Of a stretch of DNA of 64,000 bases, positions 1 to 8,693 are shown piece by piece. The stretch is from assembly GCA_050944455.1 (NCBI GenBank), contig JBMNRC010000009.1, positions 1 to 64,000 of the forward strand. Reading direction: 5' to 3'. Numbering within the stretch: the first letter of the stretch is position 1; each line of letters begins with the position of its first letter. The stretch is from Anthropogastromicrobium sp050944455 (GTDB lineage: Bacteria > Bacillota > Clostridia > Lachnospirales > Lachnospiraceae). The notes beneath the pieces are model-generated. The model was not told the origin of the DNA and made no database searches. It worked only from the letters and a program-made list of their open reading frames with translations. The position numbers and the translations under genes are program-made.

Positions 1-16
1 GCGAAGGAGGTACATC

Positions 17-568
17 ATGACTGTTGGCGAAAATATCAGGCGTCTTCGCAAAGCGCGGGGAATGACTTTAAAGCAGCTCGGTGACGAAATCGGTGTCAGC
101 GAGTCTTACATACGTGCCTATGAATCTGGCAGGCGGAATCCGAAACCCTCATCGCTGCAGGCACTTGCTGACGCTCTGGGCGTCAATGTTGAAGTGCTGA
201 AAAATTCAGAAGTCAACGGAATCTCCGCAATGCATTCGCTTTTTCAGATGTACCGGAATTTCGGCGGTGCACTCTTCGAGACGAAGGATGATGATGGCAA
301 TGACTGTGTTGCCATCCGTTTCAATTCGCTGATGCTGATGCGCTCATGGTTCCAGCGATATCAGAAATATGAGGAAGATATCCAGAAAGCGGATAAGATC
401 AAGAACGTGAAAGAACGAAAGGAAGCATTGGAAAAAGCTTACGTGGATTTTGACTGGTGGATGGATACTTATCCAATCAGCGAACCGAATGAGCTTCTCC
501 TGAAAGCACAGGAAAAACATGACGCTTTCGTGGATCAGATAGGCCTTCATCCGAAGAATCCAGATTGA
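17..568 (+). CDS. XRE-family HTH transcriptional regulator
   Basis: 183 aa with an N-terminal Cro/C1-type helix-turn-helix (about residues 5-60, including TLKQLGDEIGVSES and the YESGRRNPKPSSL recognition/turn region). The remaining 120 residues form a charged helical domain I do not recognise. The ATG follows an excellent GAAGGAGG ribosome binding site. Base composition is visibly more AT-rich than the neighbouring housekeeping genes, and the type (single-domain repressor with an unknown C-terminal tail) is common on phages and conjugative elements. It ends about 100 bp from the 3' end of guaA on the opposite strand. It may therefore be the edge of a mobile element, but only one gene is visible, so this is inference. 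DNA-binding role is well supported; target unknown. Confidence 0.85.
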   Translation: MTVGENIRRLRKARGMTLKQLGDEIGVSESYIRAYESGRRNPKPSSLQALADALGVNVEVLKNSEVNGISAMHSLFQMYRNFGGALFETKDDDGNDCVAIRFNSLMLMRSWFQRYQKYEEDIQKADKIKNVKERKEALEKAYVDFDWWMDTYPISEPNELLLKAQEKHDAFVDQIGLHPKNPD

Positions 569-624
569 ACAACTGCTTCGGAATAAAAGATCTGTACCCA
601 AAATGTACCCAGCGGGCACAAAAA

Positions 625-664
625 AATCCCTGCAAGTCCGATGAATTCAAGACTTGCAGGGATT
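625..664. terminator. Bidirectional intrinsic terminator between XRE gene and guaA
   Basis: A perfect 14-bp inverted repeat (625-638 and 651-664) with a 12-nt loop. Read on the minus strand it is followed by seven T residues, so it should end the carA-carB-guaA transcript. Read on the plus strand it is followed by CGTGTTTTTATT and can also end the XRE transcript. Confidence 0.85.
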
Positions 665-671
665 CGTGTTT

Positions 672-2213
672 TTATTCAAATTCTATCGTCGCCGGCGGCT
701 TCGACGTCACGTCGAACAGCACGCGGTTGACTCCTTTGACCTCGTTGACGATCCGGCTGGACACCCGGTCGAGCACGTCGTACGGGATGCGGGACCAGTC
801 CGCGGTCATAAAGTCCGAGGTGTCCACGGCGCGGAGCGCGACCGCGTAATCGTAGGTGCGGCCGTCGCCCATCACGCCGACGGAGCGCAGGTTGGTCAGC
901 ACAGCGAAGTACTGGCCGATGGAACGGTTGAGGCCGGCCTTCTCGATCTCCTCGCGGTAGATGGCGTCCGCCTCGCGCAGCAGGTCAGCCTTCTCCTTCG
1001 TCACCTCGCCGATAATGCGGATCGCGAGGCCGGGGCCGGGGAACGGCTGGCGGTTGACCAGATAATCCGGCAGGCCCAGCTCGCGGCCAAGCTGGCGCAC
1101 CTCATCCTTGAAGAGGATGCGGAGCGGCTCGATGATCTCCTTGAAATCGACGTAGTCCGGCAGGCCGCCCACGTTATGGTGGCTCTTGATCGTCGCCGCG
1201 TTGCCGAAGCCCGACTCAATCACATCCGGGTAGATCGTTCCCTGAACCAGGTAGTCGACCCTGCCGATCTGCTTTCCGACGCGCTCAAACACGCGGATAA
1301 ACTGCTCTCCGATGATCTTTCTCTTGCGCTCCGGATCCGTCACGCCTTTGAGTTTTTCGAGGAACTCGTCCTCCGCGTTGATCCGGATGAAGTTGATATC
1401 CCACTTTTTAAAGGCCTGCTCGACCTCGTCGCCCTCGTTCTTTCTCATCAGGCCGTGATCGACAAACACGCAGGTGAGCTGGCTGCCGATCGCCTCGGCG
1501 AACAGCGCCGCCGCCACCGACGAATCCACGCCGCCGGACAGCGCGAGCAGCGCTTTCTGATCCCCGACCTTGCGGCGGATGTTCTCCACCGCGGTCCTGC
1601 AGTAGTCTCCCATGGTCCAGTCGCCGGCCGCGCCGCACACCAGGTAGAGGAAATTGCGGAGCATCTTCGTGCCGTTCTCGGTGTGCATGACCTCCGGATG
1701 GAACTGGACGCCGTAGAAGCCGCGGCTCTCGTCGCAGATCGCAGCGGTCGGGCATTTCTCCGTGTGCGCGGCGATCCGGAATCCTTCCGGGATCTTCTCC
1801 ATGTAATCGCCGTGGCTCATCCATGCCTGCCCCTCGGAGGGAAGCCCCTGGAAGATTTTCACGCCCGTATCGTAGAACGCCGTCGTCTTTCCGTATTCCC
1901 GCGCGTCGTCATCCTGCGCCGGAACCACTTTCCCGCCGAGCGTATAGCTCATCAGCTGGCAGCCGTAGCAGATGCCCAGAACCGGAATCCCCAGTTCAAA
2001 AAGCTCTCTGTCGTAATGCGGAGAATCCGGCTCGTACACGCTGTTCGGCCCGCCAGTCAGGATAATTCCGATCGGATTTTTCTCCTTCACCTTTTCCAGC
2101 GCCGTTGTACACGGAAGCAGTTCGCAGTATACATGGCACTCGCGCACTCTGCGGGCGATCAGCTGATTGTACTGACCGCCGAAATCCAGGATAACAACTG
2201 TCTGTCTGCCCAT
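672..2213 (-). CDS. guaA: GMP synthase (glutamine-hydrolysing)
   Basis: 513 aa, normal length for GuaA. Converts XMP, ATP and glutamine to GMP in the cytoplasm. The N-terminal class I glutamine amidotransferase starts at VILDFGGQYNQLIARR and carries the nucleophile in GICYGCQ (about residue 81) and the HPE triad part in GVQFHPE. The ATP-pyrophosphatase domain has the PP-loop LSGGVDSSVAA, and the C-terminal dimerisation domain ends with KPPATIEFE. Start chosen at an ATG with AGGGGAA upstream. It lies 13 bp after carB on the same strand, so carA-carB-guaA is probably one operon that joins pyrimidine/arginine and purine use of glutamine. Confidence 0.97.
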   Translation of the reverse strand: MGRQTVVILDFGGQYNQLIARRVRECHVYCELLPCTTALEKVKEKNPIGIILTGGPNSVYEPDSPHYDRELFELGIPVLGICYGCQLMSYTLGGKVVPAQDDDAREYGKTTAFYDTGVKIFQGLPSEGQAWMSHGDYMEKIPEGFRIAAHTEKCPTAAICDESRGFYGVQFHPEVMHTENGTKMLRNFLYLVCGAAGDWTMGDYCRTAVENIRRKVGDQKALLALSGGVDSSVAAALFAEAIGSQLTCVFVDHGLMRKNEGDEVEQAFKKWDINFIRINAEDEFLEKLKGVTDPERKRKIIGEQFIRVFERVGKQIGRVDYLVQGTIYPDVIESGFGNAATIKSHHNVGGLPDYVDFKEIIEPLRILFKDEVRQLGRELGLPDYLVNRQPFPGPGLAIRIIGEVTKEKADLLREADAIYREEIEKAGLNRSIGQYFAVLTNLRSVGVMGDGRTYDYAVALRAVDTSDFMTADWSRIPYDVLDRVSSRIVNEVKGVNRVLFDVTSKPPATIEFE

Positions 2214-2226
2214 TTCCCCTCGTCTC

Positions 2227-5200
2227 TCAGCGCACCGTCTGATTGATCGTCGTGATGTCGACCGCCTGGAGCTGGCCGGAGTGGCCCTTCTCCCTCGCGC
2301 GCAGGATAGCCTTCGCGGTATCGATGGCGGTGATCACGGGAATCGATCTTTCCGTGGCCGCTTTGCGGATTCTGAACCCATCGGTTGTGTGCGCCCGGTT
2401 CTTTCCGGGCGTGTTGATAATCATATCAAACATGCCGATTTCGATCAAGTCCAGCACCGAGGGGCTTCCCTCGCGGATGCTGTTGACGCGCTCGCAGCGC
2501 ACGCCGTGGTTCTGCAGGTAGTCGTAGGTTCCCTTCGTGCAGTAGATGTGCATGCGCAGGGACTCCATCTCCTTCGCGATCGGGACGATCTCGGGCTTGT
2601 CCGCGTCCTTCACCGTGATCAGGATGCGGCTTCCCTTGTCCGGCAGCTCCAGGTTCGCGCCTTTGAAGGCCTTGAGCAGGGCCTGGTTAAAGTCTTTGTC
2701 GATGCCCAGCACTTCGCCGGTGGACTTCATCTGCGGCCCCAGCGTAGTGTCCGCGTCCTCCAGCTTGCTGAAGGAGAACACCGGCATTTTCACCGCGTAG
2801 TAATCGGACTCCGGGTAGAGGCCGGTCCCGTATCCGAGGTCTTTCAGCTTTGCCCCGAGCATGACGCGGGTGGCCAGTTCGATGATCGGGACGCCGGTCA
2901 CCTTGGTGATGTAGGGGATGGTGCGGGAGGACCTCGGGTTGACCTCGATCACGTAGACCTTGTCGTGATAGATGACAAACTGGATGTTGACCAGGCCCAC
3001 GACATGCAGCGCGGTGGCCAGTTTTTTCGAGTATTCCGTGATGACTTTCTGGTGCTCTTTGGAGATCTTGACCGGCGGATACACCGAGATGGAGTCGCCG
3101 GAGTGGATTCCGGCCCTCTCGATGTGCTCCATGATGCCGGGAATCAGGATGTCCTCCCCGTCGCACACGGCGTCGACTTCAAGCTCCTGGCCCATCAGGT
3201 ACTTGTCCACCAGGATCGGGTGCTCCTGGGAGTACCTGTTGATGATTCCCACATAGTTCGTGATATCCGTGTCGTCGTAGCAGATTTCCATGCCCTGGCC
3301 GCCGAGCACGTAGGACGGGCGCACGAGCACCGGATACCCGATGCGGCCCGCGATCTCCTTCGCCTCGTCCACGGTGAAGCAGGAGCCAGCCTCCGCCTTC
3401 TCGATGTGCGTCTGCTTGAGGATCTCGTCGAACTTTTCCCGGTCTTCCGCGGCGTCCACGCCGGCGGCGTCGGTCCCGAGGATCCTCACGCCCATATCGG
3501 TCAGCGCCTGCGCCAGGCTGATCGCCGTCTGCCCGCCGAACTGCACCACCGCTCCCCAGGGCTTCTCCAGCTCGACAATGTTCTGGACGTCTTCCGCGGT
3601 CAGCGGCTCAAAATACAGCTTGTCCGCGACGTCGAAATCCGTGGAGACGGTCTCGGGGTTGTTGTTGACGATGATCGTGTAGCATCCGAGCTTTTTCAGG
3701 CTCCACACAGAGTGGACGGAGCAGAAATCGAACTCAATGCCCTGGCCGATCCTGATCGGGCCGGAGCCCAGAACCAGCACCTTCCTGGGGATATCCTCGC
3801 CGCTCGACTCATTCGCGTCGTCATAGGTGGAGTAATAGTAGGGCGTCGCCGCGTCGAATTCGGCCGCGCAGGTATCCACCATCTTGAAGGAGGCGTGGAT
3901 GTTCATCTGATTGCGGAGAGCCTTGATCTCCTTCCCGCTGGTTCCGCGCAGCTCGCCGATATAGCCGTCGGTGAACCCGTACTCCTTGGCCAGGTGCAGC
4001 AGGTCGTAGGTGAGCGGCTCCTTTTTGAGGCGCTTTTCCATGTCGGTGATATCTTTAACGCGGTCGATGAACCACACGTCGATTTTCGTGATGGAATGGA
4101 TGCCCTCGGGGGTGAAATTGCGGCGGAGCGCCTCGGCGATGACAAACAGGCGCTGGTCGTCGATCAGCTCTAGCCTGTGGCGGATTTCCGCGTCGCTCAG
4201 CTTCTTCAGGGTGTCAAGCTGCAGGGAGTTCACATGCTGGTCCAGCGAGCGCACGGCCTTCATCAGGGCGCCCTGGAAGCTGTTGTCGATGGCCATGACT
4301 TCGCCGGTCGCCTTCATCTGGGTGCCGAGCTTGTGGCTCGCGGTGATGAACTTGTCGAACGGCCACTTGGGAATTTTCACGACGCAGTAGTCCAGCGCGG
4401 GCTCAAAGCAGGCGGTCGTCTTCCCGGTCACGGCGTTTTTGATCTCGTCCAGCGTGTAGCCGAGCGCGATCTTGGCGGTGACTTTCGCGATCGGGTAGCC
4501 CGTCGCTTTGGAAGCCAGGGCGGATGAGCGCGATACTCTTGGATTGACCTCGATCACGGCGTACTCGAAGCTGTCGGGCTTGAGCGCGAACTGCACGTTG
4601 CAGCCGCCCTCGATGCCCAGCGCGGTGATGATGTCGAGCGCCGCCGTCCGGAGCATCTGGTATTCCTTGTCCGCCAGCGTCTGCGAGGGCGCCACCACGA
4701 CCGAGTCGCCGGTGTGGACGCCGACCGGGTCAATGTTTTCCATGTTGCAGACAGTGATGACGTTGCCGGCGCTGTCGCGGATCACTTCGTACTCGATTTC
4801 CTTCCAGCCCGCGATGCTGCGCTCGATCAGCACTTCGCCGATGCGGGAGAGGCGCAGGCCGTTGCTGCAGATCTCGGTCAGCTCTTCTTTTGTCGAGGCG
4901 ATTCCGCCTCCGGTGCCGCCCAGCGTGTAAGCCGGCCGCACGACGACCGGGAGGCCGATCTCGTCGGCGAAAGCCAGGGCGTCGTCGACGCTGCGCACCA
5001 CCCTGCTGGTCACCAGCGGCTGCCCGATCTCCTCCATCGTGTCCTTGAAGCCCTGGCGGTCCTCCGCCTTCCGAATGGATTCGGCGCTGCAGCCTAAAAG
5101 CCTGACGTTGTACTTCTGCAGGATGCCCTTCTCGTTGAGCGCCATGGCGAGGTTCAGTCCCGTCTGGCCGCCCAGCGTGGGCAGGATGGAATCGGGGCGC

Positions 5201-5442
5201 TCTTTCTCGATGATCTGCGTCAGCGAGGGAACGTTCAGCGGCTCGATATAGACATGGTCGGCGATGTCCTTGTCGGTCATGATCGTCGCCGGGTTGGAAT
5301 TCACCAGGACAACCTCGACGCCTTCCTCTCTGAGGGAACGGCATGCCTGCGTGCCGGCGTAGTCAAACTCTGCGGCCTGCCCGATAATAATCGGGCCGGA
5401 GCCGATCACCAGAACTTTTTTGATCTCTTTGTTCCTTGGCAT
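2227..5442 (-). CDS. carB: Carbamoyl-phosphate synthase large subunit
   Basis: 1071 aa, full length. Makes carbamoyl phosphate from bicarbonate, two ATP and the ammonia released by CarA, feeding pyrimidine and arginine synthesis. Two homologous halves are visible: each has a pre-ATP-grasp segment (LVIGSGPIIIGQAAEFDYAG near residue 12 and LVLGSGPIRIGQGIEFDF near 560) and an ATP-grasp domain with a GGTGGG or GGQGM glycine-rich loop. The C-terminal MGS-like allosteric domain includes TPGKNRAHTTDGFRIRKAA. Only 1 nt separates the carA stop from the carB ATG, so the two are translationally coupled. Confidence 0.98.
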   Translation of the reverse strand: MPRNKEIKKVLVIGSGPIIIGQAAEFDYAGTQACRSLREEGVEVVLVNSNPATIMTDKDIADHVYIEPLNVPSLTQIIEKERPDSILPTLGGQTGLNLAMALNEKGILQKYNVRLLGCSAESIRKAEDRQGFKDTMEEIGQPLVTSRVVRSVDDALAFADEIGLPVVVRPAYTLGGTGGGIASTKEELTEICSNGLRLSRIGEVLIERSIAGWKEIEYEVIRDSAGNVITVCNMENIDPVGVHTGDSVVVAPSQTLADKEYQMLRTAALDIITALGIEGGCNVQFALKPDSFEYAVIEVNPRVSRSSALASKATGYPIAKVTAKIALGYTLDEIKNAVTGKTTACFEPALDYCVVKIPKWPFDKFITASHKLGTQMKATGEVMAIDNSFQGALMKAVRSLDQHVNSLQLDTLKKLSDAEIRHRLELIDDQRLFVIAEALRRNFTPEGIHSITKIDVWFIDRVKDITDMEKRLKKEPLTYDLLHLAKEYGFTDGYIGELRGTSGKEIKALRNQMNIHASFKMVDTCAAEFDAATPYYYSTYDDANESSGEDIPRKVLVLGSGPIRIGQGIEFDFCSVHSVWSLKKLGCYTIIVNNNPETVSTDFDVADKLYFEPLTAEDVQNIVELEKPWGAVVQFGGQTAISLAQALTDMGVRILGTDAAGVDAAEDREKFDEILKQTHIEKAEAGSCFTVDEAKEIAGRIGYPVLVRPSYVLGGQGMEICYDDTDITNYVGIINRYSQEHPILVDKYLMGQELEVDAVCDGEDILIPGIMEHIERAGIHSGDSISVYPPVKISKEHQKVITEYSKKLATALHVVGLVNIQFVIYHDKVYVIEVNPRSSRTIPYITKVTGVPIIELATRVMLGAKLKDLGYGTGLYPESDYYAVKMPVFSFSKLEDADTTLGPQMKSTGEVLGIDKDFNQALLKAFKGANLELPDKGSRILITVKDADKPEIVPIAKEMESLRMHIYCTKGTYDYLQNHGVRCERVNSIREGSPSVLDLIEIGMFDMIINTPGKNRAHTTDGFRIRKAATERSIPVITAIDTAKAILRAREKGHSGQLQAVDITTINQTVR

Positions 5443-5443
5443 T

Positions 5444-6514
5444 TCATTCTCCCTTCATGAGGTCCATAAACCGGTCAAACAGATACTCCGTGTCGCGCGG
5501 GCCCGGGCAGGCTTCCGGATGGAACTGCACGGTGAAGATCTTTTTGTTTTTATACCTGAGCCCTTCGACGGTGCCGTCGTTGACATTGACGTGGCTGATC
5601 TCGGCAATCTCCGGGTTCACGCTGTCGGCCAGCACCACGTAGCCGTGGTTCTGCGAGGTGATGTAAACCCTTCCGGTCTCCAGATCCTTGACCGGATGGT
5701 TGGCGCCGCGGTGCCCGTATTTCAGTTTGCCGGTTTTCGCCCCCGCCGCGAGCGCCATCAGCTGGTGCCCCAGGCATACCGCGAAGATCGGGATGCCGGA
5801 CGCGCAGAGCTTGCGGATTTCGGCGATGATGTCCGGGTTGTCGGCCGGATCGCCGGGGCCGTTGGACAGCATGATCCCGTCGTAATTCCCGGCCAGGATG
5901 GTTTCGGCCGGAGTGTGGGCCGGGTATGCCGTGACGCGGCAGCCGCGCTTCTGCAGCAGCCGGATCATCTCCTCCTTGGCGCCGAGGTCCAGGAAGGCTA
6001 CGTTTTTGCCGTCCCCCGGGTAAACCTGGACCTGCTCTCTGGTCGTTCTCTCGACGGTTCCCGCGACATGGTAGGAATGGATCAGGCGCTGAGCCTCCGC
6101 ATGGTCGAAATTCTCCTCGGCTGTAATGATTCCGTTCATGGTTCCCTGGTCCCGGAGGATCCTCGTGATCGCCCGGGTGTCCACTCCGCAGATTCCCGTG
6201 ATATCGTATTTTTTCAGGTAATTATCCAGGGTATCCTCATTGCGGAAGTTGCTTCCGCGGGGGCTGAGCCTCCGCACGATCATCGCCGACGCCCAGGGCT
6301 TCCGCGACTGGTTATCCTCGCTGTTCACGCCGTAATTGCCGATCAGCGGGTAGGTCATGACGATTCCCTGCCCCGCGTAGGAAGGGTCCGTAAGGATTTC
6401 CTGATAGCCGACCATGGAGGTATTGAACACCATTTCACAGACGCTGGTTTTGGCGGAACCCATGGAAGTTCCCGTAAAGACAGCCCCGTTTTCCAGCATT
6501 AGAGTAGCTTTCAT
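5444..6514 (-). CDS. carA: Carbamoyl-phosphate synthase small subunit
   Basis: 356 aa, typical length. Glutaminase subunit that supplies ammonia to CarB. The N-terminal CPSase small-chain domain (MVGYQEILTDPSYAGQ, ICGVDTRAITR) is followed by a class I amidotransferase domain with the nucleophile in FAVCLGHQ (about residue 243) and the His/Glu of VQFHPEACPGP. First gene of the inferred carA-carB-guaA operon. The 5' leader of about 70 nt contains no strong hairpin, so I see no evidence for PyrR-type or arginine-type attenuation here. Confidence 0.97.
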   Translation of the reverse strand: MKATLMLENGAVFTGTSMGSAKTSVCEMVFNTSMVGYQEILTDPSYAGQGIVMTYPLIGNYGVNSEDNQSRKPWASAMIVRRLSPRGSNFRNEDTLDNYLKKYDITGICGVDTRAITRILRDQGTMNGIITAEENFDHAEAQRLIHSYHVAGTVERTTREQVQVYPGDGKNVAFLDLGAKEEMIRLLQKRGCRVTAYPAHTPAETILAGNYDGIMLSNGPGDPADNPDIIAEIRKLCASGIPIFAVCLGHQLMALAAGAKTGKLKYGHRGANHPVKDLETGRVYITSQNHGYVVLADSVNPEIAEISHVNVNDGTVEGLRYKNKKIFTVQFHPEACPGPRDTEYLFDRFMDLMKGE

Positions 6515-6589
6515 TCCTTGCGCTCCATTCTTTGCCGCAGCAAACCGAAATTTATATATTCAAACTTGATTGACAATTTTCTTTGGCCT

Positions 6590-6618
6590 ATTCTATTCTG
6601 TATTTTCAATAAAATCAA
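6590..6618 (-). promoter_or_regulatory. Probable sigma-A promoter of carA-carB-guaA
   Basis: On the minus strand TTGATT (6618-6613), a 17-bp spacer and TAGAAT (6595-6590), in a markedly AT-rich segment directly upstream of carA. Transcription should begin near 6583. Confidence 0.5.
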
Positions 6619-6793
6619 GTATTTATTTCAACTCATCTTATGTTTTTCCTTTCAGCAGATTCTGCATATATTCATAATAATATGCATTTCATAGACTTTC
6701 CCCCATCCGCATCCTACGCAGTGTTCCCGCTCATCCTTCGCAATACTGCTCCGCCGCGATCCCGGATCAAGCCTCTCCGCGCCGCCGGTCCTT

Positions 6794-6836
6794 AAAAAAT
6801 CCGCGGCAGCGGCTTTTTCAGCCGCTGCTGCGGATC
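6794..6836 (-). terminator. Intrinsic terminator after the ANTAR regulator gene
   Basis: Minus-strand stem of about 15 bp (6821-6835 with 6799-6813, one mismatch) ending in ATCCGC and followed by a run of T residues before AAGG. It lies about 20 bp past the ANTAR stop and closes the pyrG-glnA-ANTAR transcript. The stretch 6515-6853 otherwise holds only the carA promoter and leader. Confidence 0.8.
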
Positions 6837-6853
6837 CTTCAAATAAATATATT

Positions 6854-7444
6854 CTACAATGTATCGAGATTGGCGATGATTTCTTTGGCTGCCTCTCTCT
6901 TGGTGATGGAACCGTCCATCGCGTATTTTTCCACGTAATAGTGAGCCTGCTCCTCGGAAAGATGCTGTCTCTCGATGAGAAGGCACTTGGCTCTGTTGAT
7001 AATTTCGAGGTCGTCAAGCCTGCGGCGGAGCTTCTGGTTTTCGAGAGCCATCTGGTCCAGCCGGCGCTGCATCGTAATCATCACACTCGCGGTCTCCATG
7101 AGATACTGGCCCTTCACCGGCTTGCTGAGGATGAAAATCCCGGTATTCTGGGTCCGGTAAGCGACCTTGTCAAAAGAATCCGCGCTCACCAGAAGCATAA
7201 TGCCGATCGCCGTTCTCTCCGCGATGTCCATCGCGGAAAGTACGCCGTTTTCATCCGACAGGGGAGTATTGATCACCATGGAATCAAAGTGCTCCGCCGC
7301 CAGTTTCTGTTTCGCCAGAACCATCGTGTCAGCATAGGCGATTTTTTGATACAGGCCGCCCAGCACCTGTCTGATAGAATGGCAGACATTCTGCGAAGAA
7401 GCAACGATCAGGAGACTGCTGTTATTCTTCGAAGAAGTCGGCAT
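6854..7444 (-). CDS. ANTAR-domain RNA-binding antiterminator (GlnR-like)
   Basis: 196 aa. The C-terminal 55-60 residues form a three-helix ANTAR domain (LEIINRAKCLLIERQHL, SEEQAHYYVEKYA, TKREAAKEII). The N-terminal part is receiver-like (LLIVASSQ, ILSKPVKG) but looks like a pseudo-receiver: the acidic pair after strand 1 is absent and the position of the phospho-acceptor Asp reads VINTP, so phosphorylation is unlikely. The start at 7444 is chosen because it has AGAGGA 9 nt upstream; it overlaps the 3' end of glnA by 23 bp, implying translational coupling. A similar ANTAR gene lies downstream of glnA in solventogenic clostridia, where it acts as an antiterminator for nitrogen genes. Likely targets are the hexaloop leaders at 13266, 22083, 22334 and 39789. 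Confidence 0.9.
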   Translation of the reverse strand: MPTSSKNNSSLLIVASSQNVCHSIRQVLGGLYQKIAYADTMVLAKQKLAAEHFDSMVINTPLSDENGVLSAMDIAERTAIGIMLLVSADSFDKVAYRTQNTGIFILSKPVKGQYLMETASVMITMQRRLDQMALENQKLRRRLDDLEIINRAKCLLIERQHLSEEQAHYYVEKYAMDGSITKREAAKEIIANLDTL

Positions 7445-8660
7445 ATTTTTTCCTCTTCTCGTCCGAGCAGTACAGGTCAATGTACTCCTCCGGCACATAT
7501 CTGCTGATGAAATCGCTCTTCTGCGCGCATCGGACAGCTTCGCTGATATTCATCGGCAGCTGCTGAAGCCTTCTGGTGAAATCGGCGTCAGCCGTGTAAA
7601 GATTGGTGTTCATCGGAGCGTCCGGGCGGAGGCCCTGCTTTATTCCCTCCAGGCCGGCATAGATCACCAGCGCGTACGCCAGATACGGATTGGCCAGCCC
7701 GTCCGGGCTGCGCAGCTCCATCCGGGGCGTGTCGGCGGCCGGGATGCGGATCAGCTGGGACCGGTTCTGCGGCGACCAGCTCACGTATTTGGGGGCTTCC
7801 ATCTCCCCGAAGCGCAGGTAGGACTTTTTCGACGGGTTGAGGAACAGCGTCATATCGCGGATGTATTTCATCACCCCGGCCATGAACTGCGGCAGGCAGT
7901 CGCTCCCGTCGTCGCGGGAGACGGAGAAGTTGATGTGCATCCCGCTTCCCGGCTTATCCCACAGCGGCTTCGGGGAGAAATCCGCCCACAGGCCCATGCT
8001 GTCGGCGATGCTGCGGATCGCCCACCTCACCGTCGCCGTGTTGTCCGCGGCGTTCAGCGGACTGCTGTAATGAAAATCCACCTCATTCTGCCCGGGTCCG
8101 CTCTCATGGTGGGAGGACTCCGGCGTGATGCCCATGTCGAGCATGGTGAAGCACAGCTCGCGGCGGAAATTCGAGCCGCGGTCATAGGGGTCTGAATCCA
8201 TGTACCCGGCGCGGTCCTGCGGTTCGTAGGTGCGGTTTCCGTTCTCGTCCAGCCGGAAGATGTAAAACTCCATCTCCGGCCCGATGTTGATGCGCACTCC
8301 CAGCTCCCTGGCTGCCTGGGCCGCCTTTTTCAGGTAGTTGCGCGGGGAAAGCTCAAACGGGGTGCCGTCGGGGTTCTGGACTTCGCAGAAGATGCGGACC
8401 ACGCGCCCGTCGACCGGCCTCCAGGGTACTGCCGTGAGAGTGGAAAGCTCGGGCTTCAGAAACAGGTCGGACTTTTCCCTCATGCCGTAGCCCGCGATGT
8501 TCGAAGCGTCGAACGAAATGCCTTCCTGCATCGCGCGCTTGAGCTCGGACGGCATGATTGCCACATTTTTCTGCGTTCCCATGGCGTCGAAGAACGTGAG
8601 GCGGATAAACTTCACATTCTCTTCCTCCATGTAGGTTTCCATCTCTTCGTAAGTTTTCAT
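7422..8660 (-). CDS. glnA: Glutamine synthetase, type I (short)
   Basis: 412 aa, somewhat shorter than the usual 440-470 of GSI. Makes glutamine from glutamate, ammonia and ATP. The beta-grasp domain starts at KFIRLTFFDAMGTQKNVAI. Catalytic-domain motifs include GPEMEFYIF, HHESGPGQNEVDF, KPGSGMHINFS, and RIPAADTPRMELRSPDGLANPYLA. No NLKRLVPGYEAP adenylylation tyrosine segment is recognisable near the end. It is 33 bp downstream of pyrG and overlaps the ANTAR gene, forming pyrG-glnA-ANTAR. A second, unrelated-class synthetase (type III) lies at 19860. No promoter of its own is obvious in the short gap. Confidence 0.95.
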   Translation of the reverse strand: MKTYEEMETYMEEENVKFIRLTFFDAMGTQKNVAIMPSELKRAMQEGISFDASNIAGYGMREKSDLFLKPELSTLTAVPWRPVDGRVVRIFCEVQNPDGTPFELSPRNYLKKAAQAARELGVRINIGPEMEFYIFRLDENGNRTYEPQDRAGYMDSDPYDRGSNFRRELCFTMLDMGITPESSHHESGPGQNEVDFHYSSPLNAADNTATVRWAIRSIADSMGLWADFSPKPLWDKPGSGMHINFSVSRDDGSDCLPQFMAGVMKYIRDMTLFLNPSKKSYLRFGEMEAPKYVSWSPQNRSQLIRIPAADTPRMELRSPDGLANPYLAYALVIYAGLEGIKQGLRPDAPMNTNLYTADADFTRRLQQLPMNISEAVRCAQKSDFISRYVPEEYIDLYCSDEKRKKYADFFEE

Positions 8661-8693
8661 TATGTTCTCCTGCCCGGCGCCTCCGTCCGCCTC

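Noticed and set aside
654..4173. Long plus-strand frames opposite guaA and carB
   Set aside because: Antisense shadows of conserved enzymes, without ribosome binding sites or recognisable motifs.
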